From assembly GCA_017642885.1 (NCBI GenBank), contig JAEPOM010000016.1, positions 18,262-82,261 on the forward strand: a stretch of DNA of 64,000 bases, in the 5' to 3' direction. Positions 51,453 through 61,053 of the stretch are shown piece by piece. The stretch's first letter is position 1. Each line of letters starts with the position of its first letter. Both the position numbers and the translations under genes were made by a program. The notes under the pieces are model-generated. The model searched no databases. It was given only the letters and a program-made list of their open reading frames with translations, and had not been told where the DNA came from. This DNA is from Henriciella sp. (GTDB lineage Bacteria; Pseudomonadota; Alphaproteobacteria; Caulobacterales; Hyphomonadaceae).

Positions 51453-54400
51453 ATGAAGAATTCACTGCTCGCAATCGCGACGCTTTCCATCGCGACATTC
51501 GCAGGCATCGCGAGCGCGCAGGAGCGCGGCTATTATCAGACACCCGCCCTCCACGGCGACACATTGGTCTTTTCAAGTGAAGGCGATTTATGGCGAGCGA
51601 ATACCAATGGCGGAACCGCCGTGCGCTTGACCACCCATCCGGAAGTCGAAACCGCGCCGGTCTTGTCGCCAGATGGAAAATGGATCGCGTTCCAGGCAAG
51701 CTATGATGGCCCTTCGGAAGTTTACATAATGTCCGTCACAGGCGGCACGCCGCAACGTCTGACACATGAAGGCGGCGGCGCCACCGTACGGGGCTGGGTC
51801 GACGATGATCGCGTCCTCTATCGCACCACGAATATTTCAGGACGCATTCCGCGCATCCTTAGAACGGTTGATCATCGCAACCTGAGCGTTTCCGACATCC
51901 CATACGACAATGCGGATCTCGCTACGATCGATTCCACCAACGATCAGATCTTCTTCACTCGATATGGCCTGTCGATGTTCTCCGACAATGCCGTCCTCTA
52001 TCGCGGAGGACGCATGGCGCAGCTTTGGCGCGGCGACCTCGATGGCGAGGCTGAAGCGGTGCGCTTAGCCGCCGATTTCGCTGCACCCATTCGCCACCCG
52101 ATGTATGCGAATCGTCGCGTCTACTTCGTCAGCGACAAATCCGGCGCGGACAATATCTGGTCGGTTGCGCAAGACGGCAGTGACGCGCAGCAACATACCG
52201 ACCGCCAGCAGTGGCAGATCCGGACGCCATATCTGAACGGCGACACGATCGTGTTCCAAAGCGGCGCTGACCTGTTCACCTACGATCTCGGCGGCGGTGA
52301 AATAACGCAAGTCGATCTGTTCCTGATGAGCGATGGCGATTACGGACGCGAGCGCTGGATTGATGATCCGCTAGCTTACCTCGAAAACGCCCGAATGAAC
52401 CCACAAGGCGATGCAGTTGTCGTCACGGCCCGCGGGCGCATGGCGTCTGCCTTTACCGGACAACGCCGGCGCATCGATCACCAGTTCCCAAAAGAACAGC
52501 GCGCTCGGTCAGCGGCCTATAGCGGCGATGGCGAGTCCATTTATGCCATTCTTGATCATGATGATTCCGGCGAGATCTGGCAGTTTCCGGCCAATGGCCA
52601 GGGCGAGCCCGTTCAGCTCACACGCGATACCGATAAATATATTTGGGAGCTGTATCCTTCGCCGCACGACAATACGCTCCTGTATTCAGACAAAGGCGGA
52701 CGCCTCTACCAGCTTGATCCCGAAACACGTCGAAGCCAATTGATCGAGACCACGACCAGTGGCGGTGATTTTGCTTTCTTTGACTTTAACTGGTCGGCCG
52801 GTGGGCGTTATCTCGCATACACCTATTTGGACGATCGTGCGATGCGCCGGATCGGGCTTTATGACACCCAATCGGGGAAGAAAGCCGTCGTCACGACTGG
52901 TAAGTACGAATCCTTCGCGCCGGCCTTATCCGCCGACGGCGCATGGCTCTATTTCCTCTCAAACCGGAACTTTAATGCGACGCCGGGTTCGCCGTGGGGC
53001 GACAGGAATATGGGACCTGCCTTCGATTCGCGAGGATTGATCTATGCCGTCCAACTTGATCCTGAAGCGGCGTTTCCGTTTGATCCGCCAAGCGAACTCT
53101 CATCGTCTGACAGCTCAGGGACAAGCGAATCTGATGAGAATGGGGATGAGAGCGGCGAACCCGATATTGACTTTAACGGCTTGTCGTCGCGCCTCTATCA
53201 AGTGCCGGTTGAGGCAGGAAATTTTGCGGCTCTGGCGGCAACAGCGAAACACCTTTTCGTCGTCTCCGTCGACGGCAACGCCCCGCTAAAACGCGTGCGG
53301 TTCACTCACGAAGATCCCGAGCTTTCAGACTATGCTTCCAACGTTCAGAACTTCGAGCTTTCTGCAGACGGCAAAAAGCTTTTCGTGCAGACAGGGAATG
53401 GGCGAACTCCAAACTTTGTCATCGCGCCCTCCGACAAGGACTACCCTTCAGACACCCGCAACCAAACCGTTCGTCTGTCTGACTGGACCCTGAAAATCGA
53501 TCCAAGAGATGAGTGGCGGCAACTGGTTCTGGATGCCTGGCGTCTGCATCGTGACTTTGCTTATGATCCTGAATTGCGCGGCGTCGACTGGGACGCTGTG
53601 CGAGAGCGATACGTCCCCTTGCGGGACCGAATTGGGCACCGTTCCGAAGTGAACGACCTGCTGCGCCAGATGTCAGCCGAGCTCGGGATTCTGCACAGTC
53701 AGGTCCGCGGCGGCGATCAGCCCGAAGACTCAGAAAGCGGTGAACCAAGCTTCCTGGGTGCAACCTACAAGGCGCGATCCAACGGGTTGGAAATCACCAA
53801 TATCTTTTCCGGGGAAGCAGACCGGATCGATACGCTCGGCACGCTTCAGACCCCCGGCATAGACGTGGCGGTCGGTGATATCATTCGCGCCGTCGATGGC
53901 ACGCCGGTCCGGACGCAAAGCGAACTCGCAAATGCGCTGACCATGAAAGCGGGTGAAGAAGTTTTACTCGACCTCTTGCGAGGGCGTGACGCCCGCCAGG
54001 AAATCGTCAAGCCAATGACAGCCCGGCAAACATCCATGCTTCGGTATCGCGACTGGGTAGAGCGCAACCGCGCGCGCGTCGCGGAACAATCCGGCGGAGA
54101 GATCGGATATATGCACATTCGCGCCATGGGGTCCGGTGACCTTGCGAGCTTCGCTCGCGATTTCTACGAGCATCACGACAAGTCCGGCCTGATCATTGAC
54201 GTCCGCGGAAACAGTGGCGGCAATGTCGACAGCATCATCCTGAGCACCTTGCTTCGCCAGGCCTGGGCGTTCTGGAAGTCTCCAGCCGGCGGCCCCGCCA
54301 CCACGAACATGCAGCAAACCTTCCGCGGACACCTGACTGTTCTCATCAATGAGGGCACCTATTCTGATGGCGAGACTTTCGCTGCAGGGATTAAGGCGCT

Positions 54401-54722
54401 GGAGCTCGGTCCGACGATCGGGACGCAGACGGCAGGCGCTGGGATCTGGTTGTCAGACCGCAATCCGCTGAGCGACCGCGGTCAGGCGCGCGTCGCCGAG
54501 TTCGCGCAATATGGCGCCGATGGTCGCTGGCTGATTGAAGGGCGGGGTGTTTCGCCAGACATCGAAGTCATCAACCCACCAAGAGCTACCTATTCTGGAG
54601 AGGATGCGCAACTCGCGCGCGCCCTGGCCTACCTTGACGATAAGATCGACGCGGAACCGATTCCCAACCTCACACCAAAACCCCTGCCTCGCCTCGGCGT
54701 GACGGGAGAGGATGTCGAATAG
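51453..54722 (+). CDS. Tricorn-like S41 family peptidase
   Basis: 1089 residues. A signal peptide (MKNSLLAIATLSIATFAGIASA) is followed by about 650 residues of TolB/WD40-type beta-propeller (LVFSSEGDLWRANTNGGTAV, LSPDGKWIAFQA, LSADGAWLYFLS). A low-complexity acidic stretch with many Ser, Asp and Glu lies near residue 560, then a PDZ domain (DVAVGDIIRAVDGTPVRT). The S41 protease core has the substrate loop DVRGNSGGNVDSI and the nucleophile in INEGTYSDGETF. This is the domain order of tricorn and its bacterial homologues, which process peptides. Export to the periplasm is expected. It stands alone after the methyltransferase gene. Confidence 0.92.
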   Translation: MKNSLLAIATLSIATFAGIASAQERGYYQTPALHGDTLVFSSEGDLWRANTNGGTAVRLTTHPEVETAPVLSPDGKWIAFQASYDGPSEVYIMSVTGGTPQRLTHEGGGATVRGWVDDDRVLYRTTNISGRIPRILRTVDHRNLSVSDIPYDNADLATIDSTNDQIFFTRYGLSMFSDNAVLYRGGRMAQLWRGDLDGEAEAVRLAADFAAPIRHPMYANRRVYFVSDKSGADNIWSVAQDGSDAQQHTDRQQWQIRTPYLNGDTIVFQSGADLFTYDLGGGEITQVDLFLMSDGDYGRERWIDDPLAYLENARMNPQGDAVVVTARGRMASAFTGQRRRIDHQFPKEQRARSAAYSGDGESIYAILDHDDSGEIWQFPANGQGEPVQLTRDTDKYIWELYPSPHDNTLLYSDKGGRLYQLDPETRRSQLIETTTSGGDFAFFDFNWSAGGRYLAYTYLDDRAMRRIGLYDTQSGKKAVVTTGKYESFAPALSADGAWLYFLSNRNFNATPGSPWGDRNMGPAFDSRGLIYAVQLDPEAAFPFDPPSELSSSDSSGTSESDENGDESGEPDIDFNGLSSRLYQVPVEAGNFAALAATAKHLFVVSVDGNAPLKRVRFTHEDPELSDYASNVQNFELSADGKKLFVQTGNGRTPNFVIAPSDKDYPSDTRNQTVRLSDWTLKIDPRDEWRQLVLDAWRLHRDFAYDPELRGVDWDAVRERYVPLRDRIGHRSEVNDLLRQMSAELGILHSQVRGGDQPEDSESGEPSFLGATYKARSNGLEITNIFSGEADRIDTLGTLQTPGIDVAVGDIIRAVDGTPVRTQSELANALTMKAGEEVLLDLLRGRDARQEIVKPMTARQTSMLRYRDWVERNRARVAEQSGGEIGYMHIRAMGSGDLASFARDFYEHHDKSGLIIDVRGNSGGNVDSIILSTLLRQAWAFWKSPAGGPATTNMQQTFRGHLTVLINEGTYSDGETFAAGIKALELGPTIGTQTAGAGIWLSDRNPLSDRGQARVAEFAQYGADGRWLIEGRGVSPDIEVINPPRATYSGEDAQLARALAYLDDKIDAEPIPNLTPKPLPRLGVTGEDVE

Positions 54723-54811
54723 TCATTGATTAAGCAGGATCGAGCGCGCAACTGCGCCATCGATCCGGCGGTCAATGCATGGATATTGTTTGGGCTTACT
54801 GACTGGAAAAA

Positions 54812-54886
54812 TGGTGCCCGGGGGCGGATTTGAACCACCGACACGCGGATTTTCAATCCGCTGCTCTACCCCTGAGCTACCCGGGC
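54812..54886 (-). tRNA. tRNA-Phe (anticodon GAA)
   Basis: On the minus strand GCCCGGG pairs with CCCGGGC in the acceptor. The D-arm has GCTC...GAGC. The anticodon arm is GCGGA-TTGAAAA-TCCGC with anticodon GAA. The T arm is GGTGG-TTCAAAT-CCGCC. The discriminator is A, followed by an encoded CCA. Size, arms and anticodon are all normal for tRNA-Phe. Confidence 0.97.
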
Positions 54887-54995
54887 AGGCCAAACAGGGA
54901 AGCGGCTTATTAGCCGCCCTTCCCGCGCTTGTCCAATAGGGAAATTGTTTTTTTGCAGATGCCGTTCGCTGCGCCCTGAACACGTCGGTCGTGGG

Positions 54996-56240
54996 TTAGC
55001 TATAGCGGGCTTCGACTTTCAGTTTTTCGGCGTCCGCGCTGGCCTCGACCGCCCGCAAGCTGGCCTCTAGATCGGCTAGATATTCCTCAATGAAATCGGC
55101 GTGTTTGGGAGATAGCATGAGATGCAGGCTCGGGGGTTCTTTGGTCACTGAAGTGAACCAGCCACGGCGATATATCTCGCCGTAAATCGCAAAGGCATGG
55201 TGATCGGGATGGCGAAATGCGATCAGGCCCAACATCGGATTGCCCAGCACTTCAAAGCCGAGACGCTTCACACCCTCCTCGACCCGCTCCCGCGTGGCGC
55301 ATACCTGGCCTTGCAGGCGCTTGTAACCTTCTATGCCGAGATGGTTCATCACCGCCCAAGCCGCTGAGATCGCGCCACCGGGGCGTGTCCCGGCGAGCGT
55401 TGGCGTCTTCATCGGAGCCCCCGACCATTGATTCATGTCGAAGGGCATGTGCTTGAATAGTTCTTCAGAGCGAAACAGGACCGTCGAAGCGCCTTTGGCC
55501 GCGTAGCCATACTTGTGCAGGTCCGCGCTCATTGAGTGAACGGCGGGCACGTCGAAATCGAAGGCGGGAACCGGAACACCGTTCATCCGGGCGAAGGGCG
55601 CGAAGTATCCGCCGACGCAGGCATCCACATGCAGCCAGACGCCCTTCTGCTTGGCAATCTCTCCAAGAGCTTCAATCGGATCGATGATGCCATGGGGGAA
55701 ATTTGGGGCGGAGCCAACCATCATGATCGTGTCGTCATCACACGCCTCGCCCATCGCGCTCGAATCCGCCTCGAACGTACCATCGGTCTTGAGGGCGACG
55801 CGGCGGACCTCAATATCCATCAGGTGAGCGGCTTTATCAAAAGCCAGATGCGCCGATTGAGGCAGGACAATGTTGGATCGTTCACGCGCCCGTCCGTCGG
55901 CGCGCGCAAAGTCCCGTGCGGTCTTGATCGCCATAGTGATGGAGTCAGTGCCACCTGAGGTCATCGCACCAGTGCTTCCCTCAGGTCCGTGCAGCAATCC
56001 AAGCCCCATGGATATCACGTCCTTCTCCATTTGTGCCAAAGACGGGAATGCGAGTGGCCCCAGACCATTCTCGGACATGAAGGCGGCATAAGCCTCTTTC
56101 TGGATCGCAGCGATCTCCTCGCCAGCATTGAATACATAGACGGCTGTGCGACCGTCTCGCCATTTGGCATCCCCGGCGCCCCGCTTGATCATGTCGCTCT
56201 GGATGTCTTGCCAAGCGCGTCCTTGCTCAGGCATTTTCAT
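54996..56240 (-). CDS. PLP-dependent lyase of the sphingosine-1-phosphate lyase / group II decarboxylase type
   Basis: The 414-residue protein lacks a membrane anchor. It shows NGLGPLAFPSLAQMEKDVISM (shared with sphingosine-1-phosphate lyases), STGAMTSGGTDSITMAIKTA, LPQSAHLAFDKAAHLM, LHVDACVGGYFAPFA (the PLP-contacting Asp), and the PLP lysine in SMSADLHKYGYAAKGAS. Members cleave sphingoid-base phosphates to an aldehyde and phosphoethanolamine, or decarboxylate amino acids. The PAFDFDVPAVHSMSADLHKYG segment matches the lyase branch better than glutamate decarboxylase. Sphingolipids are known in related Caulobacterales, so a degradative role is plausible. The tRNA-Phe gene is to its left. Confidence 0.82.
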   Translation of the reverse strand: MKMPEQGRAWQDIQSDMIKRGAGDAKWRDGRTAVYVFNAGEEIAAIQKEAYAAFMSENGLGPLAFPSLAQMEKDVISMGLGLLHGPEGSTGAMTSGGTDSITMAIKTARDFARADGRARERSNIVLPQSAHLAFDKAAHLMDIEVRRVALKTDGTFEADSSAMGEACDDDTIMMVGSAPNFPHGIIDPIEALGEIAKQKGVWLHVDACVGGYFAPFARMNGVPVPAFDFDVPAVHSMSADLHKYGYAAKGASTVLFRSEELFKHMPFDMNQWSGAPMKTPTLAGTRPGGAISAAWAVMNHLGIEGYKRLQGQVCATRERVEEGVKRLGFEVLGNPMLGLIAFRHPDHHAFAIYGEIYRRGWFTSVTKEPPSLHLMLSPKHADFIEEYLADLEASLRAVEASADAEKLKVEARYS

Positions 56241-56286
56241 ATCTCAGTCTCCCGCATTTGACGGGCAGAGTGCGCCAGCGCGTTCA

Positions 56287-56326
56287 GAAAAGCGAGAGGG
56301 CGCAGCAAAATTTTGCCACGCCCTCT
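56287..56326 (-). terminator. Terminator downstream of urcA (minus strand)
   Basis: AGAGGGCG (56295-56302) pairs with CGCCCTCT (56319-56326), with an inner palindrome GCAAAATTTTGC. On the minus strand the stem is followed after three bases by TTTT (complement of 56287-56291). It starts 27 bp after the urcA stop. Confidence 0.65.
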
Positions 56327-56352
56327 TCTGTGCAAGGCAGTCGTCTGACGGA

Positions 56353-56682
56353 TTAGCTTTCGCGCGAGGCGATCAAGGCTTCCGACAGCGTTGGGGACTT
56401 CAATGATTTGACCGCGATATCGATGGCTTTCTCAGCACATTGCTGGCGAAGCTTGCGTTCCTGGATCGTCACCCGAGCCGTAGAGAGCGTGCATACGCGC
56501 TCTGCCGCTGATTCAATTTTGCTGAGCACGCGCTCTGCGTCTGCACGGTCGGACAAGTCGTATCCCAAGATGGAAACGTTCTGAGTTTTCACATGCGCGT
56601 CGCTGGTTGCGGCAAATGCCGGAACCATGGCGGTGACGGAAGTTGCGAGGGCGATTGAAACAAGTGCTTTGGGAAGGGTCAT
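56353..56682 (-). CDS. UrcA family protein
   Basis: The 109-residue exported protein has a signal peptide (MTLPKALVSIALATSVTAMV, cleaved after AFA). The mature domain has two cysteines, RVCTLSTARV and RQQCAEKAID, that could form a disulfide, plus the family pattern SILGYDLSDRADAERVLSKIE. UrcA proteins are small periplasmic proteins of unknown function, mainly in Caulobacterales and sphingomonads. It diverges from radA across 164 bp. Confidence 0.87.
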   Translation of the reverse strand: MTLPKALVSIALATSVTAMVPAFAATSDAHVKTQNVSILGYDLSDRADAERVLSKIESAAERVCTLSTARVTIQERKLRQQCAEKAIDIAVKSLKSPTLSEALIASRES

Positions 56683-56846
56683 TTTGTATCCTACTGCTGA
56701 GGTTTATTGTTGTTCTCTCTTCCCGGTAGATGATGCATAGCACGGTTTTATCGAAAAACAATATGAACTTTTTGTTACTACACTTGTAACATCGATCCGC
56801 ATATTCTCTCTTTTACTCAAGCGCGGACCCCGCTAACCACAAGGTC

Positions 56847-58217
56847 ATGGCGAAATCTCACTTCATCTGTCAGTCCTGCGGGGCCGCACATTCCAAATGG
56901 TCTGGCCGCTGTGATGCCTGCGGCGAATGGAATACGCTGGTCGAGGAAGCCATGTCCGGACCACCTGGAGGATTGAAGTCGCCAAAGTCTGGCGCAAAGC
57001 GCTCGAGCAAAGCCGCATTCTCTGCCTTGAATGGCGACGATGCCCCGCCGGATCGGATTGTTATTGGCGTCGATGAGCTGGACCGGGTCTTCGGTGGCGG
57101 AATTGTACCGTCTAGCGCGACTTTGATTGGCGGTGACCCCGGTATTGGCAAGTCCACACTTCTCCTCCAAGTCGCGGCGCGGCTGGCGCGCAATGGACTG
57201 ACATCTGTCTACGTGTCCGGCGAGGAAGCGATTGCGCAAATCCAGGACCGGGCTCGACGTCTCAAAGTTGCCGACAGCCCGGTGCAACTCGCAACTGAGA
57301 CCGACCTACGTAAAGTTCTGGCCGCGCTGAAATCTGCTAAGCCGGATTTCGTGGTGATCGATTCTATCCAAACCATGTGGTCGGATAGTCTTGAAGCTGC
57401 GCCCGGCAGCGTCAGCCAGGTTCGGGCCTGCGGGCAGGAACTAACCCGCTGGGCGAAAACGTCTGGTGCCGCTTTGGTCCTGGTGGGGCATGTGACCAAA
57501 GAAGGACAGATTGCTGGACCCCGTGTCGTTGAACACATGGTCGACACGGTCTTCTATTTCGAAGGCGAACGCGGTCACCAGTTCCGGATCTTGCGGGCAG
57601 TCAAAAACAGATTCGGCCCGACAGACGAGATTGGTATTTTCGAGATGCATCAATACGGTCTGGCGCCCGCGCCTGAGCCGTCCGCGCTGTTCCTCTCATC
57701 AGAAGCTGATGAGAATGGCGGCACTGCCGTTTTCGCAGCGATGGAAGGCTCACGCCCGGTTCTGGCGGAAGTTCAGGCGCTGGTTGCCCCAAGCACCTAT
57801 GGTACGCCACGCAGATCGATCGTCGGCTGGGACAGTAATCGACTGGCCATGCTCCTCGCTGTGCTCGAGTCCAGGTGCGGCGTCTCTCTGGGCAGCCGGG
57901 ATGTCTATCTCTCGGTAGCAGGAGGTTACAGGATGTCTGAACCGGCAGGTGATCTCGCCGCCGCTGCAGCCCTATTGACGTCGGCCTCGTCAAATCCGGG
58001 TCCGAACAAGGCAATCTATTTCGGTGAGCTATCGCTCTCGGGCGCCATCCGACCGGTATCGCGCATGGAGCAGCGTTTAAAGGAAGCTGCAAGGCTCGGA
58101 TTCGAGCATGCGTTCGTCCCGGATGGCAGTCCAACAGCTGTAGAAGGCTTGACGATTACGCCAATCAAGCGCCTATCTCAATTAGTAGAGTTGATCGCAC
58201 CGGAAGCTGCCCCATGA
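56847..58217 (+). CDS. radA: DNA repair protein RadA
   Basis: The 456-residue protein has all parts: a zinc finger (ICQSCGAAHSKWSGRCDACG), a RecA-like domain with Walker A IGGDPGIGKSTLL, the RadA-specific KNRFG motif (AVKNRFGPTDE), and a C-terminal Lon-protease-like domain (GDLAAAAALLTSASS). RadA drives branch migration in recombination as a hexameric DnaB-like helicase. Its last four bases overlap the cvpA start. Confidence 0.96.
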   Translation: MAKSHFICQSCGAAHSKWSGRCDACGEWNTLVEEAMSGPPGGLKSPKSGAKRSSKAAFSALNGDDAPPDRIVIGVDELDRVFGGGIVPSSATLIGGDPGIGKSTLLLQVAARLARNGLTSVYVSGEEAIAQIQDRARRLKVADSPVQLATETDLRKVLAALKSAKPDFVVIDSIQTMWSDSLEAAPGSVSQVRACGQELTRWAKTSGAALVLVGHVTKEGQIAGPRVVEHMVDTVFYFEGERGHQFRILRAVKNRFGPTDEIGIFEMHQYGLAPAPEPSALFLSSEADENGGTAVFAAMEGSRPVLAEVQALVAPSTYGTPRRSIVGWDSNRLAMLLAVLESRCGVSLGSRDVYLSVAGGYRMSEPAGDLAAAAALLTSASSNPGPNKAIYFGELSLSGAIRPVSRMEQRLKEAARLGFEHAFVPDGSPTAVEGLTITPIKRLSQLVELIAPEAAP

Positions 58218-58762
58218 TGGAAGCCCTTACAGCCTTTGATGCCGTGGCGATTGTGATTGTGATCGTTTCAACATTAATGGCTCTGGCACGTGGCTTCATG
58301 CGCGAGCTTGCAACGCTCGGTGCTTTCATAGCTGCCATCGCGGCAGCCTTTTTCGCCAGACGGTACTTTGTTGACCAATTGGACGGGTTATTGCCCACCG
58401 GCTCTCCGGAATGGATGCCGGACGCGATTATCTTTGTCGTCGTGTTTCTAGTCGTCTATGTCGCCGTTGCCTGGTTTGGGGCAAATCTGTCCAAAACCAT
58501 TCAAGGCGTCGATGGAATCGGTTTGTTAGACCGCGTTGCCGGAGGCCTGTTCGGATTTGCGCGCGGCGGCGTTGTGCTGGTTTTCTTTGTTTATCTGCTT
58601 AACCTTGCCATGGACCGGGACCAGATTCCGGAATTCGTAACGCAGGCAAGGACTTATCCGATCATTTCCGCCGGCGCTGACTATCTCACCGACCGCGCGC
58701 CAGAGCTCGCAGAGCGTACGGCACAGACATCAGACCTTGACGCGGAGACGTCGTCAGAATAA
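58214..58762 (+). CDS. cvpA: CvpA family membrane protein
   Basis: The 182-residue protein has four hydrophobic segments (DAVAIVIVIVSTLMALARGF; LGAFIAAIAAAFFA; MPDAIIFVVVFLVVYVAVAW; GGLFGFARGGVVLVFFVYLL) and a charged, likely cytoplasmic C-terminus. The order radA-cvpA-purF is common in alphaproteobacteria. CvpA proteins are inner-membrane proteins first found through colicin V production. It starts within the radA stop (ATGA at 58214-58217), and purF follows after 34 bp. Confidence 0.92.
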   Translation: MMEALTAFDAVAIVIVIVSTLMALARGFMRELATLGAFIAAIAAAFFARRYFVDQLDGLLPTGSPEWMPDAIIFVVVFLVVYVAVAWFGANLSKTIQGVDGIGLLDRVAGGLFGFARGGVVLVFFVYLLNLAMDRDQIPEFVTQARTYPIISAGADYLTDRAPELAERTAQTSDLDAETSSE

Positions 58763-58796
58763 TTCGCGCACGAACAAGACCGCGAGGGTTAGTCGA

Positions 58797-60236
58797 ATGT
58801 TGTTTGACCATGATGACGACAAGCCTCGCGAAGAATGTGGCGTCGTTGGCGTCTACGGACACCCCCAAGCCGCCCTTCTCGTTGCTCTCGGATTGCACGC
58901 GCTTCAACATCGCGGTCAGGAAGCTTGCGGCATTACCAGTTTTGATGGCGAGAAGTTTCACGGCGAACGCCATATGGGCCTCGTCGGCGAAAACTTCGGC
59001 GGCGACGTTTCGGATCGCCTGCCCGGCAGCTTCAGCATCGGTCACAACCGCTACTCGACGCAGGGCAAGCCAGCGATCCGCAACATTCAGCCGATTTATG
59101 CCGACCTGGATACCGGTGGGTTTGCGATCGCTCATAATGGCAACCTGACCAATGCCAGGGCCTTGCGAAAGAAACTGGTGCGCAAGGGATCGATCTTCCA
59201 GTCCACCATGGACACCGAAGTCATCCTGCACCTCCTCGCCCGCAGCGACCAAGAGACAGTTTCAGACCGCTTTCTAGATGCCATCCGTCAAATTGAGGGT
59301 GGCTTTTCTTTTATCGGCATGACGAACAAGAAGCTGATCGGCGCGCGCGATCCTTCAGGGCTTAGACCTCTGGTACTCGGCCAGATTGGAACATCTTATG
59401 TGTTGGCATCTGAGACCTGCGCATTGGACTTGATGGGCGCAGAATTTGTCCGTGAGATTGATCCTGGCGAAGTCGTTATTATCACCAAGGAAGGCGTGCG
59501 TTCTTACAATCCGTTCCCGTCCCGTCCGGTACGCCCTTGTCTGTTCGAGTATGTCTACTTCGCGCGTCCGGATAGCATCGTTCAGGGGCGGTCAGTTTAC
59601 GATGTCCGTCGGAAGATGGGGCACCAGCTGGCCATGGAACATCCAGCAGAGATCGACGTTGTTGTTCCAGTTCCAGATTCAGGCGTGCCTGCTGCGATCG
59701 GCTTCTCGGAGCATTCCGGTGTACCGTTTCAGCTCGGTATTATCCGGAGCCACTATGTCGGGCGGACGTTCATCCAGCCAACGCAAACCGGTCGCCAGCG
59801 GGCGGTGTCGCGTAAGCACTCACCGAACAAGGCGGTCCTCGATGGGAAGCGCGTATTGCTTGTCGATGACTCCATCGTTCGCGGCAACACGTCCCGCAAA
59901 ATCGTACAGATGGTCCGCGATGCTGGCGCCAAGGAAATCCACTTCCGGTCAGCAAGTCCGCCGATCACGCATCAGGACTTTTATGGCATCGACATGGCCG
60001 ATAGATCCGAACTTCTGGCGGCCAATCACTCTCTGGAAGAGATGCGCGACTATCTAAAAGTCGAAAGCCTGGGCTTCCTGTCCGTACCCGGTCTGTATCG
60101 CGCGATTGGGGTTGATTATGACCCTGAGACACCGGCTTTTGCTGACCATTGCTTCACCGGCGACTATCCCACACGCCTGATCGATCACGATCAAAACGAA
60201 AGCAGCAAAGAAAGACAGCTTTCGCTTCTGGACTAG
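58797..60236 (+). CDS. purF: Amidophosphoribosyltransferase
   Basis: The 479-residue protein starts at ATG 58797 after GAGGG. The catalytic Cys (C14, REECGVVGVYG) would be exposed after removal of the 13-residue propeptide. Glutaminase motifs GLHALQHRGQEACGI and NGNLTNARALRKKL and the PRPP loop VLLVDDSIVRGNTSRKIV follow. The Cys ligands of the Fe-S cluster found in Bacillus PurF are largely absent (PPITHQDFYGID instead of a Cys, and only one Cys in ADHCFTGDYP), so a cluster-free enzyme is likely. It makes phosphoribosylamine from PRPP and glutamine, the first step of purine synthesis. purD lies at 31-32 kb. Confidence 0.96.
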   Translation: MLFDHDDDKPREECGVVGVYGHPQAALLVALGLHALQHRGQEACGITSFDGEKFHGERHMGLVGENFGGDVSDRLPGSFSIGHNRYSTQGKPAIRNIQPIYADLDTGGFAIAHNGNLTNARALRKKLVRKGSIFQSTMDTEVILHLLARSDQETVSDRFLDAIRQIEGGFSFIGMTNKKLIGARDPSGLRPLVLGQIGTSYVLASETCALDLMGAEFVREIDPGEVVIITKEGVRSYNPFPSRPVRPCLFEYVYFARPDSIVQGRSVYDVRRKMGHQLAMEHPAEIDVVVPVPDSGVPAAIGFSEHSGVPFQLGIIRSHYVGRTFIQPTQTGRQRAVSRKHSPNKAVLDGKRVLLVDDSIVRGNTSRKIVQMVRDAGAKEIHFRSASPPITHQDFYGIDMADRSELLAANHSLEEMRDYLKVESLGFLSVPGLYRAIGVDYDPETPAFADHCFTGDYPTRLIDHDQNESSKERQLSLLD

Positions 60237-60263
60237 TCTGAAATGCTTAGTTAGGCCGCGCGC

Positions 60264-60968
60264 ATGGATAAACGCATCACCCTCGTTACCGGCGCGTCGC
60301 AAGGCATTGGCCGCGCCGCGTGTCTGGCTCTTGCCAAAGCTGGCCATCACGTCATCGGCCTCGCGCGTTCGAAGAAAGCGCTCGAGGCGCTCGATGATGA
60401 AATTCGTGCTGCGGGCGGGTCAATGACCCTGATCCCGTTCGACCTCAAGGATGCGGCGGCCTACGAGCCTCTTGGTCAGGCGATCAATGAGAAGTTTGGG
60501 CGACTTGATGGTTTGTTGGGAAACGCTGGATTGCTCGGCCATATCGGCCCATTGCAGGCGGGCGGCGAGCGTCAGTTCAACGAGACAATCGATGTCAATC
60601 TGAGCGCAAACTGGCGTCTGATCCGCGTCATGGACCCGCTACTGCGTCGATCGGAAGCTCCGCGCGCCGTGTTCGTGACCTCCGGCGTGGTTCCGCGCCC
60701 TAGAGCGTTCTGGGGCCCATACCAGGCTTCGAAGGCTGGGCTCGAGGCTTTGGTCTATGCCTGGGCAGACGAAAACGAACAGACGGCGCTTCGCGTCAAC
60801 CTGTTCGACCCTGGCGCCACTCGAACTCAAATGCGCGCGGATGCGATGCCAGGTGAAGATCCGATGACGCTGCCTTCAGCCGAGGCCGTTGCGGCGCACA
60901 TTGTGCCGCTTCTGGAAGCCACCGAAGCACGGACTAAAGCCCGCATCGACGTGCGCGAATTGCTGTAG
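60264..60968 (+). CDS. SDR family NAD(P)-dependent oxidoreductase, YciK-like
   Basis: The 234-residue Rossmann protein has TGASQGIGRAACLALAKAG, NAGLLGHIGPL, a Ser in VFVTSGVVPRP and the catalytic pair in GPYQASKAGLEALVYAWA. The PLAEYDPELWDR-like step of other SDRs is replaced by GGERQFNETIDVNL, as in YciK. The substrate is unknown. It starts 27 bp after purF. Confidence 0.88.
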   Translation: MDKRITLVTGASQGIGRAACLALAKAGHHVIGLARSKKALEALDDEIRAAGGSMTLIPFDLKDAAAYEPLGQAINEKFGRLDGLLGNAGLLGHIGPLQAGGERQFNETIDVNLSANWRLIRVMDPLLRRSEAPRAVFVTSGVVPRPRAFWGPYQASKAGLEALVYAWADENEQTALRVNLFDPGATRTQMRADAMPGEDPMTLPSAEAVAAHIVPLLEATEARTKARIDVRELL

Positions 60969-61053
60969 CGCCGCATCTCGCGACGACACGGTTTGGGATT
61001 CCCGTCGATCCATGCCACCTTTCTAATAGGTCAGGTGAGACGGAGCGAGCCAA

